Shown here: piece by piece, positions 1-9,184 of the stretch
Layout of the letters: the number at the start of each line of letters is the position of its first letter
Numbering within the stretch: the first letter of the stretch is position 1
NCBI GenBank assembly: GCA_020638365.1
Contig: JACKIQ010000001.1
Location: 248,001 to 312,000 of the forward strand
DNA from: Rhodospirillales bacterium
GTDB lineage: Bacteria > Pseudomonadota > Alphaproteobacteria > Micavibrionales > Micavibrionaceae
Direction: 5' to 3'
DNA: 64,000 nt
The notes under the pieces: generated by a model
What the model saw: the letters and a program-made list of their open reading frames with translations, nothing else
The model's database searches: none
Told to the model about the DNA's origin: nothing
Program-made: the position numbers and the translations under genes

Positions 1-474
1 ATTTCGCCCGAGCCGAAGCTGGCGCTGGGCAAGCTCGGCTGGCTCAATATGGATATCGAGATCAGCGCGGACGGGCAGACGCTTTATTCCACGCAGACGC
101 ATTTCGGGAACAACGGCATTCCGCTGGAATCCTATTTCTTTTACGCGAAGAAGGACGGGGAGCGCTTCGTGCCGCAGAAAGATTCTCCAGAGATTTTTTC
201 GACGCTGAATAAAGACACGGTGATTTACGCGGCCTCGATCTCGCGCGATGAGAAGGAGCTTTATTACACGCGGCTGCTGCCCGGTTTCGTGTTCCAGAGC
301 CTTGTGGCCAAGCGCAAAAACAAGACCAGCCCCTTTGGGGAGCCGGAACTGATCCCCGCGATTACCGGGTTCGCGGAAGCGCCCGCGATCAGCCCGGATG
401 AGACGCTGCTTTATTACCACAAGAAGAACGAGCGTTCGGGCAAATTCGCAATTCATGTTTTGCAGCGGAAGTGA
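1..474 (+). CDS. PD40/TolB-like beta-propeller protein, C-terminal part
   Basis: The frame is open to the left edge of the window, so only the last 157 residues are visible and the true start lies outside. Three short repeats are seen, each an Ile-Ser followed by an Asp-containing turn and a Leu-Tyr-Tyr/Ser strand (ISADGQTLYSTQT, ISRDEKELYYTRL, ISPDETLLYYHKK). This is the signature of PD40/WD40-like propeller blades found in TolB and related periplasmic proteins. No catalytic motif is visible. It ends 16 bases before the next gene, so the two may be co-transcribed. The function is not known; propellers of this kind usually bind proteins or sugars. Confidence 0.7.
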   Translation: MSPEPKLALGKLGWLNMDIEISADGQTLYSTQTHFGNNGIPLESYFFYAKKDGERFVPQKDSPEIFSTLNKDTVIYAASISRDEKELYYTRLLPGFVFQSLVAKRKNKTSPFGEPELIPAITGFAEAPAISPDETLLYYHKKNERSGKFAIHVLQRK

Positions 475-490
475 ACGCCGGAGGAAATAA

Positions 491-1837
491 ATGGAGCTTC
501 TGGTTATCCTGCTTGGCGAGTTTTTGTTTTTCCCTTTTGTGATTGCTCTGGCGGGATTGTGTAATCTTGTTGTTACTGCTGCCGGGCTTGTTTTTGAAGT
601 CTTAATCTTGTTTTTGCCGCAGCGGGCCGGACCAGCACCCAGCGAGAACGAGAAAACACAGGAACCAAAACAATCGTTTCGCCTTTTGCATCCGCTGATC
701 AAGGTTCTGGCGGGGCTTTGCGCCCTCATTGTTCTGATGGCCGTTCTTATCAATGCTTTTTATTTCGAGTCTGCCTTAAAATTAATGGCTGCTGACATGG
801 CCAGAAAAAAAGGGATGGAGATTTCGTTTTTTTCGGCGCAGGGCAATTTTTTTACTGGTTTTTTTGAATTGCGCGATCTCAAGGTCAAAACGCTGAACTC
901 CAAGAAAACCGACTTTGATTTGAGCGCCCGGCATGTCGTTCTGGATATCGATATGTTCAGCATCGCGTCCAGCCCGATCAAGATTGAGACATTGCACGTT
1001 GAGGGCATCGAAGGGGATGTGAGGAGCAAGGATGCTCCGCCTGCTAAGGCCCCTGCTCCCCCGCCTTCTCAGGGACCTTCGCCGACAAGCCCTGCACCGG
1101 AAAAGCTCAAAGCCAAAAAGCCGTTTGTCATTCAGGATCTGGCGCTGAAGGATATAAAACTCCGCCTGCACAAGGGCACGCATGAGCCGCTCTTGCTTTC
1201 GCTTTCGTCGATGGACAGCAAACCGCTGCGCAGCCAGTACGCGATCTTCGATACGTTTTTCCGCTCCAACATTTCGGGCGATCTTGACGGGCATGAGATC
1301 ATGATTAGGTCGCGTGAAGCCGGGCAAGGGCGCGAAACGCACTGGCGGCTTGACGATTTTCCGGTGAAAGTGATCGGACAATTTATCGACAAGGCGCCGC
1401 TGAACTGGTTTAAGGACGGCACGCTGGACGTTACAGTCGAAGACCAGTGGGCCTATGGCGATCAAGCGGAAATCGCGATGGACTGGTCGCTGATTTTCAA
1501 CGCCGTGAAACTTGAAGCGCCAGAAAATACTTCCCTGACGCAGCGTGCGCTGGCCGCCCCTTTTGTGCATTATATAAACGGCAAGGACGGGCCGGTTGAT
1601 CTTTCGTTTACCCTTGTTATGAACGAGGATCAGTTTGACGGGTCGGCGTCGCTTGATGCCGCCGGGTTGTGGGATATTCTTGTCGATACGATGTCCAAAA
1701 AGCTCGCGCAAATGTCCGGGCAGAAGAAAGACGCGATCAAAGAGGGTGTGAAGGATACCGTCGATTCTTTCAAGAGTTTCCTGAACAAGAAGCGCACAGG
1801 CCAAAGCGAAGTGGACGAAATAAAAGCCCCGGAATGA
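491..1837 (+). CDS. AsmA-like membrane-anchored protein
   Basis: This 448-residue protein starts at ATG after a GAGG ribosome site eight bases upstream. Residues 1-42 form a long hydrophobic region, and a second membrane helix spans about 71-94. The rest should lie outside the cytoplasm. A segment around residues 95-170 (a small helix, then alternating strands describing a substrate-like 'LRDLKVKTLN' pattern) resembles the AsmA/TIGR03545-type bacterial lipid-transfer-like proteins. A proline-rich linker (about 176-205) divides this from a C-terminal beta-rich part. Family assignment rests on overall pattern only. Outer-membrane lipid or protein homeostasis is a plausible role by family but is inference. 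Confidence 0.5.
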   Translation: MELLVILLGEFLFFPFVIALAGLCNLVVTAAGLVFEVLILFLPQRAGPAPSENEKTQEPKQSFRLLHPLIKVLAGLCALIVLMAVLINAFYFESALKLMAADMARKKGMEISFFSAQGNFFTGFFELRDLKVKTLNSKKTDFDLSARHVVLDIDMFSIASSPIKIETLHVEGIEGDVRSKDAPPAKAPAPPPSQGPSPTSPAPEKLKAKKPFVIQDLALKDIKLRLHKGTHEPLLLSLSSMDSKPLRSQYAIFDTFFRSNISGDLDGHEIMIRSREAGQGRETHWRLDDFPVKVIGQFIDKAPLNWFKDGTLDVTVEDQWAYGDQAEIAMDWSLIFNAVKLEAPENTSLTQRALAAPFVHYINGKDGPVDLSFTLVMNEDQFDGSASLDAAGLWDILVDTMSKKLAQMSGQKKDAIKEGVKDTVDSFKSFLNKKRTGQSEVDEIKAPE

Positions 1838-1859
1838 ACCGGGGCTATACAGCTTTTTT
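1825..1859 (+). terminator. Rho-independent terminator
   Basis: A perfect 8-bp stem (AGCCCCGG / CCGGGGCT) with a six-base loop is followed, after eight bases, by a run of five T. The left arm begins inside the last codons of the AsmA-like gene and the stop codon lies in the loop. It would close the transcript of the first two genes. Confidence 0.65.
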
Positions 1860-2209
1860 ACGACTTATTTTTTTATACACCTTCTCTTACCAACTTGGTT
1901 ATCCCATGCCGTTGTCCGGTAATGGTTGATAGCCAAACGGGCTATTTTACATCCTCACTGACAGCCATGCACGAGCTGCATATTCGGAATGCGTTTTTTG
2001 CTTAAAATAATCGTTACAAACCGGGAGGCTCTCGCGCAAGAAAAAAATGGTTTTCTGGTAAAAAATCTTTTCTTTCGTGCGTTTTGCCCTCTGTCTTAAG
2101 GCAAGCGGCTATGTTATGATTTCTCTAGATTTTCCTTGAAAAATCGCCGTTTTCAGGCTATTTCAGCGCAGAACGGCGGGACAGGCCAGAGTAAACGCGA
2201 GGACCAGAC
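1847..2209. other. Intergenic region before bolA
   Basis: There is no supported gene in this stretch of about 360 bases, which is AT-richer than its flanks. It holds a weak hairpin (ATAGCC / GGCTAT, 1929-1945) followed by T's. A TATGAT hexamer at 2115-2120 could be the -10 of a bolA promoter, but I see no convincing -35 partner. I recognise no structured RNA. Confidence 0.4.
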
Positions 2210-2443
2210 ATGGCAATGGACGCGGCAGCGATTGAAAAGCTCATTCTGGAGGGGATACCCGATGCGCGTGTGCGAATCGAAGATCTCCGCGGGGATGGGG
2301 AGCATTACGCGGCCTATGTCGAGTCCCCCGCTTTTGCAGGAAAAAGCCGTGTGCAGCAGCACAAAATGGTCTATGAGGCCATTCAGGGGATCATGGATGA
2401 AAATCTGCATGCTCTGGCCATCCAGACCTCCGTGCCCGAGTAA
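2210..2443 (+). CDS. BolA/IbaG-family protein
   Basis: This 77-residue protein matches the short BolA/IbaG class in length and pattern. It has an acidic N-terminal helix, the V-R-I-E-D-L strand, a G-D-G-x-H-Y turn, and the conserved helix-and-strand around S-R-V-Q-Q-H-K-M-V-Y followed by H-A-L-A-I-Q-T at the C-terminus. The conserved His of the helix (QQHKMVY) is the usual Fe-S ligand shared with monothiol glutaredoxins. It lies 28 bases upstream of a CGFS glutaredoxin, the classical partner. The pair is known to handle or sense [2Fe-2S] clusters in the cytoplasm. Which BolA subclass is meant cannot be fixed from sequence alone. Confidence 0.9.
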   Translation: MAMDAAAIEKLILEGIPDARVRIEDLRGDGEHYAAYVESPAFAGKSRVQQHKMVYEAIQGIMDENLHALAIQTSVPE

Positions 2444-2471
2444 GAGATTGAATAAGATAAGGATCAGTTTC

Positions 2472-2804
2472 ATGGAAAATGTCATCTTCGACCGCATCCG
2501 CAAGGAAATCAAAGAGAACGATATCGTCCTGTTCATGAAGGGCACGGCGGCGTACCCGCAATGCGGATTTTCGGCGGTGGTGGTTCAGGTGCTGACCCAT
2601 CTGGGTCTGCCGTTCCGGGATATCAACGTGCTGGAGGATAACGACATCCGCGAAGGCATCAAGGAATTCACCGACTGGCCGACCATTCCGCAGCTTTACG
2701 TGAAGGGCGAGTTTGTCGGCGGGTCGGATATCGTGCGCGAGATGTACCAGACCGGCGAATTGCAGGAACTTCTCGCGGACAAGGGATTGCTGAACGCGGC
2801 CTGA
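2472..2804 (+). CDS. grxD: Monothiol glutaredoxin (CGFS type)
   Basis: The active-site CGFS motif (QCGFSA) is present, as are the K-G-T-x-x-x-P-Q loop before it, the W-P-T-I-P-Q-L-Y segment with the cis-proline, and the GGSDI glutathione-binding motif. At 110 residues it has the normal single-domain length. I chose ATG 2472 because AAGGA precedes it by about nine bases and the family begins here; the open frame extends further upstream without homology. CGFS glutaredoxins bind a glutathione-ligated [2Fe-2S] cluster and pass it to target proteins or to BolA. The gene directly follows bolA, so the two are probably one transcript. Confidence 0.95.
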   Translation: MENVIFDRIRKEIKENDIVLFMKGTAAYPQCGFSAVVVQVLTHLGLPFRDINVLEDNDIREGIKEFTDWPTIPQLYVKGEFVGGSDIVREMYQTGELQELLADKGLLNAA

Positions 2805-2849
2805 CCTCAATTACGCTTTCGTTTTTTTTGGCGGGCCTGATGACGATCT

Positions 2850-3983
2850 TCAGGCCCGTGTCACTTTGCTGTGACGGTAAACGTGGCAGGACATGATCAG
2901 GCCGAATCCCGCAAGGGTCGCCCACATTGCCGTGCCGCCGTAGGAGACCATCGGCAGGGGCACGCCCACCACGGGCAGAAGGCCCATGACCATCCCGATA
3001 TTGATGAAGATGTGCAAGGAGAAGCTGATCGTCAGGCCGGCGGCGAGATAACGGCCAAAATTATGGCGGCAGCGCAGCGCGATACGCAGGCAGGCCAGAA
3101 AGATGAGTGCAAAGAGCGTTAACAGCGCGATGCCGCCCATCAACCCCCACTCTTCCGCATACAAGGTAAAGATGAAGTCGGTCTGCTTTTCGGGAAGGAA
3201 ATTCAGGCGGCTTTGCGTTCCCTGCATGAGCCCCTTGCCGTACATACCGCCGGAGCCAAGGGCAATTTTCGACTGGGTGATATGGTAGCCCGCGCCGAGC
3301 GGGTCGGATTCCGGATCGAGGAACGTCCAGACTCGCTGCTTCTGATAATCGTGCAAAAACTGCCAGCCGATGGGGACTGCTGCGATTGCGAGACCTATGC
3401 CGGTTATGAATAACCAGAGCGGCGCACCGGCGATAAAGACCAGCCCGGCCCCGGCCATGAGGATCATCATCGCGGTCCCGAGATCCGGCTGTAGCAGGAC
3501 CAAACCGACAGGAGCGAGGATAATGCAGGCCGGGACGATCAGGAAGGTCAGCCTTCGGACCTGATCGGGAGTCGCACCGTGAAAATGACGGGCAAGGCAT
3601 AAGATTACAGCAATTTTCATAAGCTCCGAGGGCTGGATCTGGATAAAGCCGAGATTAATCCAGCGCTGCGCACCCATACCGATATGGCCCATAATCTCGA
3701 CAAGAACGAGAAGAAAAAAGACTCCGATGTAGAAGGGCCAGGCAAAGCGGTACCACCATTTCACGTTAATCATTGCAATCACCACCATACCGCACAGGCC
3801 AATCATGAACCTTATCAAGTGCTTGTTAGCCCATATCGACATGTCGCCCCCGCCGGCAGAGTAGAGCGCGGCCACACCGACTCCCATCACACAGCAGATC
3901 AAAAAAATAAGAACCCAGTTAAGGTTTAAAAATCTCTGGACGAGGCTCTGTTCGGGCATCAGAAACAAGGAGTCGCGGATCAT
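2850..3983 (-). CDS. rodA: SEDS peptidoglycan polymerase RodA
   Basis: This 377-residue polytopic protein (about ten membrane helices) belongs to the SEDS family. The extracytoplasmic loop P-E-K-Q-T-D-F-I-F with the conserved Asp and the A-E-E-W-G-L motif are present, along with the P-x-V-G-V-P-L-P-M-V-S-Y-G-G-T C-terminal signature. RodA polymerises glycan strands from lipid II during cylinder growth, working with PBP2. Its start overlaps the PBP2 stop by four bases (ATGA), and a strong GGAGG lies six bases before its ATG. A second SEDS gene in the window (ftsW) sits in the division cluster, which separates the two roles. Confidence 0.95.
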   Translation of the reverse strand: MIRDSLFLMPEQSLVQRFLNLNWVLIFLICCVMGVGVAALYSAGGGDMSIWANKHLIRFMIGLCGMVVIAMINVKWWYRFAWPFYIGVFFLLVLVEIMGHIGMGAQRWINLGFIQIQPSELMKIAVILCLARHFHGATPDQVRRLTFLIVPACIILAPVGLVLLQPDLGTAMMILMAGAGLVFIAGAPLWLFITGIGLAIAAVPIGWQFLHDYQKQRVWTFLDPESDPLGAGYHITQSKIALGSGGMYGKGLMQGTQSRLNFLPEKQTDFIFTLYAEEWGLMGGIALLTLFALIFLACLRIALRCRHNFGRYLAAGLTISFSLHIFINIGMVMGLLPVVGVPLPMVSYGGTAMWATLAGFGLIMSCHVYRHSKVTRA

Positions 3984-5977
3984 TGCGCACCTCCGCTTCG
4001 GGGTTTGCGGGCCGGGGTTATCAAGCTGTTTTTACTGCGTTCAGGCATGCCCATATCCTCACTCGATTCGTCTTCGCGAGTCACTGCTGATTCGGACGGA
4101 GCCATGGTTGCATCAGAAGAAAGTACCGCCGTCATTGACGCCGGATCGCGGTTTTGCGCACGCAGGAGAAGCTCCTTTGCAATCGGCGCCGCCGAGCGCG
4201 ACCCCCCTACCCCGTGCTCGACCACAACGCTGCAGACGTAGCGCGGAGCGTGTATCGGCGCGTACCCGACGAAAAGGGCGTGGTGGCGTTGTTCCCACGG
4301 CAAATCCTCGTTCTTGATGCGCAGGCGGCGCTGCTCCTTCGTGATCCGGACAACCTGCGCCGTCCCTGTCTTTCCTCCCATTTCCAAGCCGGGTTCTACA
4401 ATGCGCGAACCATACGCAGTGCCGCCCGCCTCATTAACAACACTTTCCATGCCTTTTAGAATGATTTTCAGAAAGTCCTCTCTGACCCCTTCTATTTTAG
4501 CCGGGTTTTCCTGTATTCTACCGCGATCCCCTATCTGGGCCGTAATATACGGCTTAACGGCGTAACCGCCATTGACCAGCCGCGCCGTCATGACAGCCAG
4601 TTGCAGGGGAGTCGTCAGAACAAAGCCCTGCCCGATCGCGTTGACAACCGTTTCACCGCGATGCCAGCGCTCGCCAAAGCGCGCGTATTTCCAATCGCGG
4701 TCAGGAATAATTCCGGGTCTCTCATCCTCAAGATCAAAACCGTACTTCGCACCCAGACCGAAGCGGCGAGCAACCTGCGCGATCGCGTCTATGCCCATTT
4801 CGTTGGCTATTGTATAAAAATACGTATCACAGGATTTCTGTATCGCGCCGACAAGGTCTACACGCCCGTGACCCCCGGGCTTCCAACAGTGAAACTTGTC
4901 CTTGCCCAGAGAAAAGTGCCCGGGGCAGAAAATCGTGCGGCCCGGGCTGGTTACGCCCTGCTCCAGCCCGGCCAGCCCGGTTATCATCTTGAAAGTCGAT
5001 CCGGGCGGGTACTGGCCGACCAGAGCCTTGTGCGCCAAGGGCAACGAGGTGTCTTCGAGCAAACTTTTCCAGACGTCACGAGGGATTCCCCGAGAAAACA
5101 GGTTCGGATCATATCCTGGGTGAGAGGCCATGACGTAGACAGCACCCGTGTGCGCGTCCATGACGACGGCAGAGGCACTGCGCTGCTCAGAGAGGGCATC
5201 ATGCGCGAAACGCTGTAATTCGGCGTCGATCGTCAGGGTTATACGGTCTCCGGTCACGGGGTCCTTTCTGCTGAGTTCCCGTACCTCCCGTCCTACGACA
5301 TTGACCTCCATCTCGGCTGCCCCTGCCTTGCCGCGCATATGTGCGTCATATTGTCTTTCTATGCCGATCTTTCCGATCTTAAATCCGGGCAAAGACAAAA
5401 CGGGTTCTTTCTCCCCCTGTTCTTTTAAAACTTCTTCGGTGACCGCCCCGACATATCCGGTCAGATGAGACGTCGCCAGACCGAAAGGATAAGTTCGCGT
5501 CTCTCCCTTGTCGATCAGCAGTCCCGGCAGGTCAGGAAGATTGACTTCGATCGTCGCCACTTCATCCCAGGTCAGTGCCTCTTTTACTTTTACCGGAAGG
5601 AACTTGGGAATTTTTGAAGCCTGCTCGATCACGCGGTCGATTGTGTCTTGATCTATGTCGATAAAGCGCTTCAGGGCGTTGAGAGATGCCTGCATATCAC
5701 GGGCCTGTTCGCGGATAATGTGAACCTGAAAATCCTCCTCGTTGAGTGCCAGCGGCACCCCGAAACGATCAACGATCAGTCCTCGCGGCGGGGCAATCAG
5801 GCGCACGTTGATCCTGTTCTTTTCGGAAAGCATCCTGTATTTACGGCCCTGCGCGAGTTGAAGCCATGCCAGACGGCCTCCGAGAACCCCCAGACCGATC
5901 ATCTGCATCCCGCCGATCAAAATCGTGCGACGAGAAAAGATTTTAAGACCATCTTCGTCTGAAATTCTTTTTGCCAT
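3980..5977 (-). CDS. mrdA: Penicillin-binding protein 2 (elongation transpeptidase)
   Basis: The 665-residue class B PBP has one N-terminal membrane helix (about 18-40), a pedestal domain, and a transpeptidase domain. The acylation motif is STFK with Ser327 and Lys330. The second motif is SCD, as usual for PBP2, and the third is KTGTAQ. It cross-links peptidoglycan made by RodA during lateral growth and is the target of mecillinam in other bacteria. The C-terminal tail of about 70 residues after the last conserved segment is Ser/Arg/Glu-rich and looks disordered. It is six bases downstream of mreD and overlaps rodA by four bases, so translation is probably coupled. Confidence 0.95.
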   Translation of the reverse strand: MAKRISDEDGLKIFSRRTILIGGMQMIGLGVLGGRLAWLQLAQGRKYRMLSEKNRINVRLIAPPRGLIVDRFGVPLALNEEDFQVHIIREQARDMQASLNALKRFIDIDQDTIDRVIEQASKIPKFLPVKVKEALTWDEVATIEVNLPDLPGLLIDKGETRTYPFGLATSHLTGYVGAVTEEVLKEQGEKEPVLSLPGFKIGKIGIERQYDAHMRGKAGAAEMEVNVVGREVRELSRKDPVTGDRITLTIDAELQRFAHDALSEQRSASAVVMDAHTGAVYVMASHPGYDPNLFSRGIPRDVWKSLLEDTSLPLAHKALVGQYPPGSTFKMITGLAGLEQGVTSPGRTIFCPGHFSLGKDKFHCWKPGGHGRVDLVGAIQKSCDTYFYTIANEMGIDAIAQVARRFGLGAKYGFDLEDERPGIIPDRDWKYARFGERWHRGETVVNAIGQGFVLTTPLQLAVMTARLVNGGYAVKPYITAQIGDRGRIQENPAKIEGVREDFLKIILKGMESVVNEAGGTAYGSRIVEPGLEMGGKTGTAQVVRITKEQRRLRIKNEDLPWEQRHHALFVGYAPIHAPRYVCSVVVEHGVGGSRSAAPIAKELLLRAQNRDPASMTAVLSSDATMAPSESAVTREDESSEDMGMPERSKNSLITPARKPRSGGAQ

Positions 5978-5983
5978 TTCGCC

Positions 5984-6517
5984 TCAGCGTTGGGGTTTGT
6001 AGCTACCTGATCCGGAGGGCAGAAGCTGATGAGTGGCATGAAGAAAAACGCTCACGGGAGGGAACAGAACCGCGCCCAGCGCGATCGTGGCCGGGATGGT
6101 TTCCGACGCGCTCCAGAGCATCTTAAGTGCGCCGTAGATGATCCATTGTGAACTGACAGCTATCCCACAAACGAATACAAAGCCAAGCCAGACGATCATA
6201 AAGGACTGTCCCATGAGGAAAAGCCTCTGGTCCGTTACCAGCCAGCGTGTTGCGACAAAGACGGCAGTGTTTAACCCTACGGGCGAGCCGCTCAGCAGAT
6301 CCAATAAAAGGCCCAGAACGAAGACCAGCCATAGAGGAACGAGAGTGGGGCGATACACAGACCAGTAATAAATTCCCATCAGGAGAAACGGCGTACCTGC
6401 GCCGCCGATTGACAGGACAGAAGGGGCCTGAGCATTTACAAGAAAAAGCATCGACAACAGTATGTATGCCAGCACGAAGCCTGTTTTTTCACCCGGCATG
6501 TAGGGATTTGCGGTCAC
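5984..6517 (-). CDS. mreD: Rod shape-determining membrane protein MreD
   Basis: This 177-residue protein has five or six hydrophobic helices, the length and position typical of MreD between mreC and PBP2. The chosen start is GTG at 6517, which overlaps the mreC stop as GTGA. MreD is an integral membrane partner of MreC in the elongasome. Sequence conservation in this family is low, so identification leans on topology and operon context. Confidence 0.85.
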   Translation of the reverse strand: MTANPYMPGEKTGFVLAYILLSMLFLVNAQAPSVLSIGGAGTPFLLMGIYYWSVYRPTLVPLWLVFVLGLLLDLLSGSPVGLNTAVFVATRWLVTDQRLFLMGQSFMIVWLGFVFVCGIAVSSQWIIYGALKMLWSASETIPATIALGAVLFPPVSVFLHATHQLLPSGSGSYKPQR

Positions 6518-7452
6518 GGCTGCGTCTCCCCTGTTTCGGAATTTATTGGTTCAGTGTGTTTTTCTTCCTGCGGGTCTTCATCCTTCATGGGAACGAGGAC
6601 ATTTGCGTAGGGCGCTTTTTTTGTTTGCAGCTTAAGAATGCGAACAAAGCGCAGGCGGTCCATATCCGCAAAGAGATCTACGGTTTTCTTTCCTGATTCC
6701 GCTGTCACAACCCTTCCTACAGGCAAGCCCGGCGGGTATCCGCCTCCGTGCCCGGATGTGATAATGCGAGCGCCTTCCGGAATCTCGCTGTCCCTTGGGA
6801 AGTGAATCAGTTCGGGGCTATCGGTGTTGGTCCCACGCATGATCGCATGAATCAGCGTATCTTCCACAAGAATTGGGACGCGAGAGTTGATATCATCCAG
6901 AAGAAGTATGCGGGCAGAGTTTTCGCCAACCTCGACAAGACGACCAATCAACCCTTCGCCGGATAGGGCCGTGTCGCCTTTGGTCAGGCCGTCGGCGGCC
7001 CCGGCCCCGATCAATACGCTTTTCACAAAATTCTGGCCCGCTCCGGCAATGATCCGAGCGCTGACATAATCATATTTCGGGTCCGCCTTGAGATTGAGAA
7101 GTTCGCGCAAGGACTTGTTTTCCGATTCCAGAAGCAAGGCAATATGATACCACTCTCGAAGACGCGCGTTTTCCGCTTCAAGTCTTTCGGCCTCTGCGCG
7201 AAGCCCCGCAATATCCTGAACGTCTGAAAAGAACACGGAGACGTTCTCGAAGGGAAGGGAGATAATCGAAAGAGCCGGAGCGAACTGATCCGACAGCCCG
7301 GTACGCATGCTTTCGAAGTATTGCGGGCGCAACGTCGAGAGAATCATCAAAAAAAGACACAGAAGAATCAGAAGAACAGACCAGAAGGCCGTAACCCCGA
7401 CGGGAAACGGAAGCGCTCTAGCAATCTGCCTGGTTAATGCGTTTCGTTTCAA
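6514..7452 (-). CDS. mreC: Rod shape-determining protein MreC
   Basis: This 312-residue protein has a short cytoplasmic N-terminus, one membrane helix (about 19-40), a coiled coil (E-A-E-R-L-E-A-E-N-A-R-L, about 80-110) and two beta-barrel domains. It carries family segments such as G-A-G-Q-N-F, D-I-N-S-R-V-P and G-H-G-G-x-Y-P-P-G-L-P-V-G. MreC links the MreB filament to PBP2 and RodA in the periplasm. No ATG is available at the expected site; the reading frame begins with TTG at 7452 after an upstream stop, and no clear ribosome site is visible, so the exact start is uncertain. The C-terminal 35 residues are acidic and Lys-rich. Confidence 0.92.
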   Translation of the reverse strand: MKRNALTRQIARALPFPVGVTAFWSVLLILLCLFLMILSTLRPQYFESMRTGLSDQFAPALSIISLPFENVSVFFSDVQDIAGLRAEAERLEAENARLREWYHIALLLESENKSLRELLNLKADPKYDYVSARIIAGAGQNFVKSVLIGAGAADGLTKGDTALSGEGLIGRLVEVGENSARILLLDDINSRVPILVEDTLIHAIMRGTNTDSPELIHFPRDSEIPEGARIITSGHGGGYPPGLPVGRVVTAESGKKTVDLFADMDRLRFVRILKLQTKKAPYANVLVPMKDEDPQEEKHTEPINSETGETQP

Positions 7453-7580
7453 AGGCCGTGCTCTTTCATCCGAATATTCGTATTGTCACAAGTGTTAGAC
7501 AAGCCTCCCCCTGATTGCAAGGCGCCCTATCCCATCCCGGAAGGATGCGAAGACAGCACTCCCTACCTGCGTGTAAACTT

Positions 7581-8735
<1,155 letters not shown>

Positions 8736-8751
8736 TCAACAGGAAGAGGCT

Positions 8752-8780
8752 AAAAAATTTACGGGGCTTGCCGCCCCGTA
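8752..8780 (-). terminator. Terminator downstream of rpmJ
   Basis: Read on the minus strand, a 7-bp GC-rich stem (ACGGGGC / GCCCCGT, five-base loop) is followed by AAA and six T's. It lies about 80 bases past the rpmJ stop and upstream of mreB, so it isolates the mre operon from rpmJ. Confidence 0.75.
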
Positions 8781-8862
8781 CTTACAACCGCCTTCATTAA
8801 CGAACTCTATGGAAAAAGCTGCCGGTTATCCTCCCAATACAAAGGGGGCGCCAGCGGCTTGA

Positions 8863-8988
8863 TTATCCCTGACGCGCCTTGTAACGCGGGTTCTTTTTAT
8901 TGATTACGTAAAGACGTCCCTTGCGGCGAATCACGCGGCAGTTGCGGTCCCGTTTTTTCAATGTTTTCAGTGAGCTAACAACCTTCAT
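8863..8988 (-). CDS. rpmJ: 50S ribosomal protein L36
   Basis: This 41-residue protein is below usual length cut-offs for gene finders but is unmistakable. It starts [17 protein letters not shown], continues with [11 protein letters not shown], and ends N-P-R-Y-K-A-R-Q-G. This is the form without the four-Cys zinc ribbon: only one Cys of the C+ pattern remains, typical of alphaproteobacterial L36. A GGGAAG site lies six bases before the ATG. The protein binds 23S rRNA in the large subunit. It is monocistronic, with a terminator behind it. Confidence 0.97.
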   Translation of the reverse strand: MKVVSSLKTLKKRDRNCRVIRRKGRLYVINKKNPRYKARQG

Positions 8989-9116
8989 GGCTTACTTCCC
9001 GATCCAGATATTCTTATACGAAGGCGGACAATAGCGGCGGCGGGCCGGGATTGTCAAGGTTTCTGTGTCAAAAAAGCACATAATGTTATGAAAAATAATA
9101 ATTTTTTGTCCGCCTG

Positions 9117-9131
9117 TTAACCAAACCCTAA
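9117..9131 (+). promoter_or_regulatory. Candidate CtrA-type site upstream of EAL gene
   Basis: The sequence TTAACCAAACCCTAA fits the alphaproteobacterial CtrA box TTAA-N7-TTAA with one mismatch (CTAA), and has the favoured TTAACC half. It lies about 54 bases before the ATG of the cNMP/EAL gene in AT-rich DNA. Such sites occur by chance at this scale, so this is only a candidate. Confidence 0.3.
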
Positions 9132-9184
9132 GGGAAAGGCATCATATTGTAAAAGCTATAAAAGTGTGTGGGGCATCCCTAATC

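Noticed and set aside
782..1804. Minus-strand open frame of 340 codons
   Set aside because: It is antisense to the AsmA-like gene, with Arg/Phe-rich shadow composition.
2136..2471. Long frame upstream of grxD as an N-terminal extension
   Set aside because: The part before 2472 runs through the bolA gene in another frame and has no homology. A ribosome site precedes ATG 2472.
2832..2858. 9-bp hairpin at the grxD/rodA junction as a terminator
   Set aside because: The poly-T stretch lies before the hairpin for grxD, and the minus strand has A's there. No T-run follows on either strand, and the stem includes the rodA stop.
9164..9184. GTG 9164 as start of the EAL protein
   Set aside because: It adds seven residues without family similarity, and ATG 9185 fits the start of the cNMP domain.
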